Positions 35,547-43,982 of a stretch of 64,000 bases of DNA are shown piece after piece (position 1 is the first letter of the stretch; every line of letters starts with the position of its first letter). Source of the stretch: Nereocystis luetkeana (taxonomy: Eukaryota; Sar; Phaeophyceae; Laminariales; Laminariaceae); NCBI GenBank assembly GCA_031213475.1, contig JARUPZ010000003.1, positions 14,812,869 through 14,876,868 of the forward strand, written 5' to 3'. The notes under the pieces were generated by a model, which did no database searches, had not been told where the DNA came from, and worked only from the letters and a program-made list of their open reading frames with translations. The translations under genes were made by a program, and so were the position numbers.

Positions 35547-37893
35547 TACTACGAGAGTAGGCGGCCTGGTGACCCACCTTGTTGTGCAGCGCGACCGAGT
35601 TGACTAGCAGGACAATCGCAATCATCGCCAGCAGAATGCCCACGTAGTAGCACCACAGCGACCACCTGGTTTCCATGCATAGCCCGAGGGGTACGCGGCA
35701 GAAGCTGTCGTCTAACGCCGTGGTGTCCGCGGCTCCCATCACGCACACGTCCGGCGCACAGCAACACCTGCGGTGAGACCGCATCGGCCACGTGGGAAAA
35801 TGAACAAAAAAAAAGGAAACATCCGTAAAAGGTTACGGCACGCGTGAATTTAGTTGACGAGGCAATCATGATAAAACACGTGTTTTTGTTTGTGTTGGTC
35901 ACTACCGTGATCGCCTTCACTTACCAACTCAACTCGTGGGCAATGTACGAAACATTTCTCGAGTGTTTTGAGTCATTCCTCGCCTTCTACGTTCCGCCTC
36001 AACTCGTCACAGGTCTTGCCCTCAGAACAAGGTCCTCCCAATACGGTGCGGTAGGCTACTACGGTGCGGTAGGCCGTTACAGAGCGCGGGAGGGGATGTA
36101 CTTGTGGGGCCCCTTGTGTCCCGACTGATAGGGTTATCACGTGAGGAGATAGACTACTACATAGGTTGAGTAACCGGGCTGTCACATGGAGCCACAGCAG
36201 GGTTGGTACATATGCACATGTGAAACCGTCAGTCCCGTCGGTTGCATGCCAAAACCAGTGCGAACCCCCTCCCACGTCTCAGAGAACATACGGCTGACAG
36301 CAAGCCAATTCGAAAGATAAAACAACGCCACCACCTTGCTTCTAGGTCTCACACGGAACGCTAAGGAGGATGTGCTGGGTGGTGGCCACGCAAGGAAGAT
36401 GTGCTGGGTGTCGATGGGCATATACTAGTAAGGTATGCGATTGGTGTGAAGAACACAGACACGATTTGTGGTGAACTCCACCATTTTCACAATGCTGTAC
36501 GCGACAAAAGGAGAAACATTGGTCGCAGTGAAAGCGAATGCGGTCCTCGCAACCATTGAACCAAGCGACGCCAGAGGTGACGAGTGGGCTGAAATTGGTT
36601 GGCCGACGGACTGCTGTGAGTAGTGAGTACTACTCCAAGTGCATTGATTACGGCTAAAAACTGTCACAAAATAATGCTGACGTTAGTCGGCCGACGGGCT
36701 TTGGGAAGGGGATTCTGAACGCTCACGAAATTTCTAAAACTACTGTAAGCATTGGTAGTTACACGGTATGCGAGGGAACATGCTATTTATTATACACAAC
36801 TCTGGGTGAAAATATAAGGGTAGTTTGTACGTTAGTATCAAGACGAACCTATCCTTATAGTGCCACCCAGAGTGGTCGTGATATAGCAAACAACACCAAA
36901 TACAGGTCATGTTTTTTTGTATGATTCTTGGGTTTATCCTGCTTGTACCAGGTATGCTAGTGTATACACATACAACTATCAAGTGGCGTTTTAGGGGTAC
37001 GTACGTACCAGGTACGCGTTATATTTTTGCAGTATCACTCGCATCCGGGGACGAAAATTGATTTGATATCACACGCTGTTGCACACCGGCGCACCTTGTC
37101 CTCCTCCCATACCATACTGCTATTAGTGCCGCTACACCAGTAGTTAGTGGATGACTTCGTACGCGTACTCGAAAACAACAGCGAATGTGGGCTCCGTAGC
37201 TGCTGTGCTGTCGATGTTCTATCGTCGTACATACATCCAGCAATCGAACAGGACACCCACGAGCACTACTGTAAAGACGAGTAGTCATAAACAGGGGTTA
37301 TGCTATTAATACTTGTAGCCCAGGCTGGATTTCTTGCTTGAGGAAGAGGGCGTTCTACTCTATCCGGTACACTATCATACAAAGGAACTTCAGTACTGCT
37401 GTGCAACGGCTCCTCATCTTCCTGTTTCCCAACCTGCCTTTCCTACAAGTCCGTACTCTTTACTTCTTGCTGCAGCCCTGCTGTAGCGTCCTTGTACTAC
37501 TGCTGAAAGGTAGCCCAACACCGGTGCTTCTCACATGGTAGCCACCGCCGGAAGCATCGCGAAGCTGCCAACCAAGAACGTCCCCAGGATAGCGCAGGAT
37601 CCCCAGATGAGCAGCATGATGCTCAGAGTGCTCCTTTGAAACCACAGCGAGAAAACACTCATAGTCCCGACCATGAGGTCAAGAGCCAACATGAGGAACC
37701 ACGCGACTGCTTTCGGGCTGTCCCCGGCCTTGCTGGCCGAAGGCTTCTCCAGCAGCCACGGGAAGCACAGGCCTGTCGCGACGGTGAGCCATATCACCGA
37801 GGAGACTACGCCGCCATTTCCGTTCGAGGCTACTCTTGAGGACGAGAAATCGGTGCTCGAGGTCAGGCTACTTGAAGTCGACCGACCAGCCAT
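33591..37893 (-). CDS. Four-pass membrane protein with Cys-rich loop
   Basis: Three minus-strand exons join with consistent phases: 37893-37535 (ATG to donor GTGAGA, phase 2), 35767-35578 (acceptor CTCACCGCAG, donor GTGGGT, phase 0) and 34427-33591 (acceptor CGAGCGCAG, stop TAA), predicting about 461 residues. A Ser-rich N-terminus precedes three hydrophobic segments in exon 1 (cores WLTVATGLCFPWLL, FLMLALDLMVG, IMLLIWGSCAILG). A loop of about 40 residues between segments 3 and 4 begins MCCCAPDVC and has six or seven Cys. Segment 4 (YYVGILLAMIAIVLLV) ends exon 2. Exon 3 gives a cytosolic-looking tail: a basic helix (CERLKKEAAKAARAAQ, RARRRR), an Ala run, then low-complexity Pro/Ser/Gly text. 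The four-pass plan with a Cys-bearing second loop recalls tetraspanins or claudins, but no diagnostic CCG motif is present, so the family is open. Exon 3 alone could start at an ATG at 34445. The start lies 377 bases from the divergent gene at 38271. Confidence 0.62.
34465..35175. repeat. Degenerate intron repeat including a copy of an exon start
   Basis: The segment 34784-34900 repeats 34405-34550: the 20-odd bases that begin exon 3 (minus ACGCTCCTCGAGTGCGAGCG) reappear, followed on the plus strand by AAGGTTTGGG and GTAGACGCTGG-like text. Further units with TTTGAGACGT and CAGAGGAGTT continue to about 35175. The acceptor AG before the copied exon start is missing. Confidence 0.6.
35215..35440. 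repeat. ~60-bp tandem repeat, four copies
   Basis: Units of the form CACCCCTCTGAAGTTCACAA, then GGTTAACATCAGTA and TTCTACTGTC, with period 55-65 bases, in the same intron. Confidence 0.75.
35507..35545. repeat. AT dinucleotide tract
   Basis: About 36 bases of perfect TA/AT, 33 bases past the donor of exon 2 of the minus-strand membrane protein gene. Confidence 0.97.
35580..37534. other. Introns of the minus-strand four-pass protein gene
   Basis: Apart from exon 35767-35578, no exon was found between 35768 and 37534. Palindromes TACCAGGTA occur at 36947 and 37007. A CACCCAGAGTGGTC piece near 36862 may be a fragment of MITE family 3. Nothing else recognised. Confidence 0.35.
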
Positions 37894-38270
37894 AGGGCTC
37901 GACCAGCATGAAGGCACACCCGTCTGAAGACAAGTCCCCAATGCACTGACAACTCGACTGCTTGCTATGGTGCAAAGCTGCTGCTGGATGGCTGCTGCGG
38001 TGGTGGGCTTGCTGCGTGCCTATGCGCGATGCTCGCTGTGTGCAGCATTGGAGATAGATGTGGCCGCCGAAGAGTCGAACTCGAACAGCAGATCTTTTTT
38101 GTCCGTTTCGCGTTTTTTTTTCAAGGATCCATCCGAACCGTGACGTAAAAATTGTATCCCACCGCATATTGAACCCCGCTATCGAAAGGCCACGCAGGAA
38201 TTATACCTCCCGTTTGGGTCTTTGAACCACTCCCGCCGACTCCTGACACTACCTCCCTCGTGGCCGTACC
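37894..38270. promoter_or_regulatory. Divergent intergenic promoter region
   Basis: About 377 bases separate the inferred start codons of a minus-strand membrane protein gene and the plus-strand pseudouridine synthase gene, so both promoters and 5' UTRs must lie here. CTGCTGCTGGATGGCTGCTG near 37978-37997 and a T run at 38112-38120 are visible. No TATA box could be assigned. Confidence 0.4.
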
Positions 38271-41200
38271 ATGCCAGTCTCACGTGACTACCCGTTCATA
38301 CGATTACAACGAACGGGTGTAGGGGCTCTGCTGGTGGCGTCGTGGCTGCTGCGGGCAGCGCAGTGTCTTGTGGTCCCCACAGGGTCGCGCTTTGTCGTCG
38401 TTGGCAGACCAAGGATCGTCGCCAGCCGCTCAAGCCTCGAACTGTCTCACAAGGGTGTCCGCCATGGAGGTGAGGAAGAGCCTGGAAACCTGTCAGCCTG
38501 GGAACCCATTGCGAGTACTTCCTCCTGTGTGAGGCTGTGTCCTCACTCGGTCTCTCGGCGTGCCCCCTATTGGAGCTGCTGGCCCTGATGATGCTGCTGC
38601 TGCTCCTGCTGCTGCTGTGTCGGCTATAATGCAACGTTTTGGTACTGGTTTCTTGTACGAACAGACGATTGAAACCTCGAAACATGACAAACTGCTCCTT
38701 CACGCCTTCACGTGCGTGAGCCATGAACCCCACCGCCGTATACTACGATTACAATGACACCTGGTATTGATAGATGAGAGGGCTTGAGCAGGCCTCTAGC
38801 TGGACGGCGTCCTCTTAGGCTGGAGCCGTAGTTTTGCCAGTAGTGCATAACTAATAATCTTGGCTCCAGGGTTTTCCGGCGGTACAGCAGTACAATAGTC
38901 TGCCCATCCATCGGGTACAGCAGCAGTACCCACCACAGGAAGTAATAAAGTACTTGTCAGGTGCTGCTGCTTAAAATGCCCTTTTAGAACCGCAGTCCCA
39001 TTTTGGGGGCAGACTACTTACATTTCAAGCACTTTGTCCCCAAAACGGGACTGCGGTCCTAAAAGGGGCAAGGGCCTTGTCCGCTTGCGTTGCGTCAACG
39101 CTGCAGCGGTTTTGCAGCGGCCGTGCTCTCTCGACCTGATGTTTCATGTCACAGCAGCAGCGCCCGTCCGACAATGCCCAATGACAAATCACGTGATAGA
39201 GGATACATCAGCCTCGGCGACATCCACAGCTGTACATTGATCGAGCGTTGTACCCGGGAGGTTCATTTCAAAGGTTCTTCCAGAGTTTACAAACAAGCGA
39301 GGTTCCCTCTGATTTTCCCTCTTGACCTAATACCAAGTACCTGGTATATAGTGTCTAGTGATGATCTTCAACACAGCATTAGGTTCAGCTGTCAGGGCTT
39401 GTAGCAGTCTCCCCCGACAAGCCAAGCCACGACTGCGAACTGACTGCAAGTGCATACTTTGCGCACCTCGGATAGACCAGGCAGATCAGGGAGATCAGAT
39501 ATATCAGACAGATCAGACAGATCAGATAGATAATGTAGATCAGACATATCAGATAGATCAGCAGACCAGATAGATCATACAGATCAGACATACCAGATAG
39601 ATGATATCTATCAGACGGACCAGATATATCAGACAGATCAGACATATCAGAGTGATCATATAGAAACTAACCTGCCGTATCGAAGTGGTGTGCACGATCT
39701 GTGTAATAACAGGTCCAATCCAGGAAACATGTGATACAGTAGATCATGCAGATTGTACGGCTCCCACCTGGCAACAACATGAACTAGATCATACAGATCA
39801 TACAGATGAGGAATATATCTATCTATTTGCCCTCGGATATGGAGATGATCATGTTGAAATTATATGTATGACTTGTCCGACGTGGTGTGCACGGCGCTGC
39901 CCCGGTATATACCGCAGTATCAACTGATATTGCTTTAGCTGTAGTCATACTAGGCCATACTATTGATAGGTAATACTAGGTATGAGTTTCTTTACCACCT
40001 AACTTCAACCTGATATCTCTCTATTGCTCCTATGAAGAATCAGCACGGATACGTCCTGTCGTTAGCGCTGGGTACATATCCGGTACATACATATACATTA
40101 CAAGTTAAGAGTTTCATGTCAAGGTGACACGAGCACGCACACGAACACACACTTCCTTTCCCACCACCCCCATCTCTCATGCCCGGCTCTTGCCCGCTGG
40201 AAATCACACATGAAATGTATACCACCAGTCGTACTTCGTATTTCTATAAACTTATTACGAAAACGTCAGCTGTGAAATCAACCGATTGAATGGTTAAAAC
40301 GTATGGCAGTCCGTTCTACTTTGACGCGTCCAGGTCTTTTTTGACCTTAACACCGTAGTTTTAGTGTAGGGGCCCGTCAAGGGTGTCAAACCTCGGTTTC
40401 CTGCGTATACACATGTAGCCATCGAAGTAGCACACTACTGTCAGCTTTGCTAAGATGAGTTTCGAGTGAAGTATTCGATCTCACCGCTCCGTTGCGTTTG
40501 TGTGTGTGTGTCTTTCTCTAGTTACACGTGTATGCTTCACACGCGTACGTATCATGTTTGCTTGACACGCCTCCCGTCTCTCCAATTCCCCGCACCCCGC
40601 ATCCCCGAAAAATGTGCGAAAATAGCTTCCAGAGTGGAAACCCTGACGATGGCAATGCCAGGCGCGGGCGGTCGACGAGGAGGAGGCGGCGGGAGGGGCG
40701 GCGGGAGGGGGAGGGGACGCGGTCGAGGCGTCCCCCCGCCAGATGCGTTCGCGCTCACCGGGGACGAACGCCTCCAAAAGTTCTTGAGCCACGCGGGGTT
40801 GGACTCGAGGCGGCAGTGCGAGCAGATGATACTGGACGGACGCGTTCGTGTTAACGGGAAGATGGCGAAGGAGCTCGGGATCAAGGTGGGAGGATGGTAG
40901 GGTGGGTGGAAACCCTCTCGCTTTTTCTTCAATTTCTAAAGTGACACCTCTGCTGTCGGTGCGTGAGATCTAGCATTTCGTGGAGTGGCCCCATCTTGGC
41001 AAGCTGCGCGTGTATCGATTGTGCGACGGTACGCCCTATGAATACGTAAGGGTTGGGTGCGGCATCATGGAGGATTTAGGCCGGCATGCTACTGTTGTAG
41101 TATTGTTGTTTCGGGGCCTACTCTGAAAGCTTGGCTTCAGCAAAATGGTCGAGAGGATAGGGGCGTTGGGGTTTACAGCGGGAAGACGAGGAAGGGTGCC

Positions 41201-43167
41201 GGCGTGTTTATTTTAGTGTTTTTTTTTTTTTTTTGGGGGGGGGGGGGGGGGGGCTACTCCAAACCCAGCTTCGTCGAAATAGGTGATGGTGCACAAAAAA
41301 ATCCTCAGTACAGCTTCATCCCTAGAAGTCTGTTTGGGAGGCGTTGGTGACGAGGGGCTAGAGCTCCGGAGGATATATATATATATATATATACCTGGTA
41401 ATATATATATATATATTATATATTTCAAGCACAGAGTGTGAAGTCTCATATGCCGCATGGTGTTATATGTCTACCAGGTTATCGAAGCAGTCGTAGACAA
41501 ACTTTGACCTGCGATTACGCCGCTTTATGGGCGGCGCGATCGGGTTTGCAAAATATTTTTTTTGCGATGACGGTAACGAGGGGGGTGTACTCGATAGGAG
41601 AGATGTACTCGATATCATGCATGGCCGGAGTCGTATGCATAGAGGGGGGGGGGGGTGCACTTGCTGCTGCTGTAGCTATCATACATACTTTATTAATAGT
41701 ATACAGTAGCAGCGCCAGCACATATAATACCTCTTTGGGCCTGACCCCGGTCTTGGGGACAATTTCTTAAAAATCAGACAGCTTGTTCACAGCGCGGTTC
41801 TAACAGAAAAAATGGGATTTTTGCATTTTTTTCTAAAGTTCTATTACGGGGGACAATAGTAAATAGGACCTACGGTGCACCCAAAAACCTCAATATTTCC
41901 CTATTTTTTCTAACAATATTTGGTCCTGTTTACTATGGTCCCCCGTTCTAGGACAATTCATATAAAACCTTTTGTTTCGATGCCGGAGGGTAGGTACACC
42001 GTGCTCCGGTATATATACATTTCGCGGTTTGCGCTTGCGCTGCTTCAAATAAACCGTTTCAATGGCGGAAATACAAGGATCGTTTTAGCCATAATGTGAA
42101 TACGAAACGGTCCTTACATTTCCGTCCAGAGTGGTAGTTGTTCGTGGGGTTAGGGTGTTGCACACAAAGCACGCTTCTTGTATGAAAATACGGGGTTGCT
42201 GCGCCCCCCTCCCCTCCCCTCCCCTCCCCTCTCTTCCCCGGGTACCCCGGTTAAACTTGTTTACTTTCTCAGGCTGTATATGATTTCGCGGGTTAGCATC
42301 TGGTGCTTGCTATTACGGGGGGCCATAGTTAACAGCACCAAATATGTTAGTAAAGATTGTTAAAACATCTAGGTTTTTATGTATACCATAGGTCCTGTTA
42401 ACTATGGCCCCCCGTAATAGACAGGTGCCCCCCCCCCCCCCCCCCCCTCCCCGTGTCCCTCTTTCCGAGTAAACACCGTGTGCTTGAGGGATAAATCAGT
42501 CGGCAGAGCCCCCTCGGTGTTGGGCCCGCAACTGCTGTTGGAGGCGTTTCTATTAGGAGTAGGCACGGTCCTCCGTCTCGAAAGGGATGGGTGGCCAATG
42601 GTCAGATGCCTAAGGCAATCAACAAATGAGCCCCCCCCCCCCCTCCCTTCTCCTCATGGCGCTTAGCGCTTGGTGCAAGCGATGCCTGCCTGGTCGGTGA
42701 AAACCCGATGTGCTCCGTCCCGGCATTTTAGGGATGCGAGGGTTTATGGTCACACGCCTACGGCCATGCCTGATGAGATCGATTTCGCCCCTCCCCCCCC
42801 GGGATGCTTGGTCAATGATCAAATGATTAAGCCAAGCAACAAATGAGTACCCCCCCCCCCCCCCCGTCCCTCTCCCGCCTCCCCTGCTTGCGACTTGCAA
42901 CACCTTCCCCTGGCAGGTGGACCCCAGAAGAGATCAGGTACACGTTGATGGAAACCGGGTGTTCATGCGGCCCAGCTCGGAAATAAAGTGGGTAGCGCTG
43001 AACAAGCCGAAGGGGGTAATCTGTACGGTGTCGGACGAGCTGGGAAGACCGACCGCGGTCAGCGCTGTGCCGAGGGGGAAGGAAATGAGGCTGGTGCCGG
43101 TGGGCAGGCTGGACCGAGATAGCTGCGGGCTTCTGCTCATGACAAACGAGAATGCTTGGGTGCGTTT

Positions 43168-43199
<32 letters not shown>

Positions 43200-43938
43200 A
43201 TTTATTCTTACGTTTTATTTTGGCATTTTTTTCTGGAGAAACGAAAGATGATTCTTGGGGTTTGTCTAAAAGAACAAAATAAGGGGGAAAAAAATACACT
43301 CCACATTGAACAAATCATCGATGATTCCCCTCCCCCCGCGCGTGGTCCAAGCAATGTCTGCCTGGTCTGTGAAAACCCGACGTACTTTGTCCGGGCATTG
43401 TAGGGATGCGAGGGTCTATGGTTATACAACTACGGCCATGCATGATAATGAGTACACCCCCTCCCCCCCCCCCCCTCCCCTCCCCGTGTCATATTGGGTG
43501 ATGACGCAATGAGCGCCAAAATGGTTGACGTTTATCTGTTGGGAGTGTGGGAAGGGTGCTCCGTCTCAAAAGGTACGCGTGGCCAAATTGTCGAATGACT
43601 AAGGCTAGCAACCAACGAGTCCCCCCCCCCCCCCCCCCCTCCACTCCCGTCTTTCGACTACGTACGGCCATACATGAGACATGAGTACACCCCCCCCCCC
43701 CACCCCCCCCCCCCCCCAACTCCTCTCCGCCTCCGCCCCCGCCTCTAGATCAACCCGCTGACTCACCCTTCGTACGGCCACGAGAAGACCTACCGCGTCT
43801 CCATTACTTCTGGGTACCCCAACCCGGAGGAGTGGAACACGCTGACGCAGGGCATGCTCTTGGACGGAGACCCGAATCCGTGAGTTTCGGTCTGCTATTA
43901 TCGGTTGCCTTTTTTTAGTTTGTTCGGCCTGCTACTAT

Positions 43939-43982
<44 letters not shown>

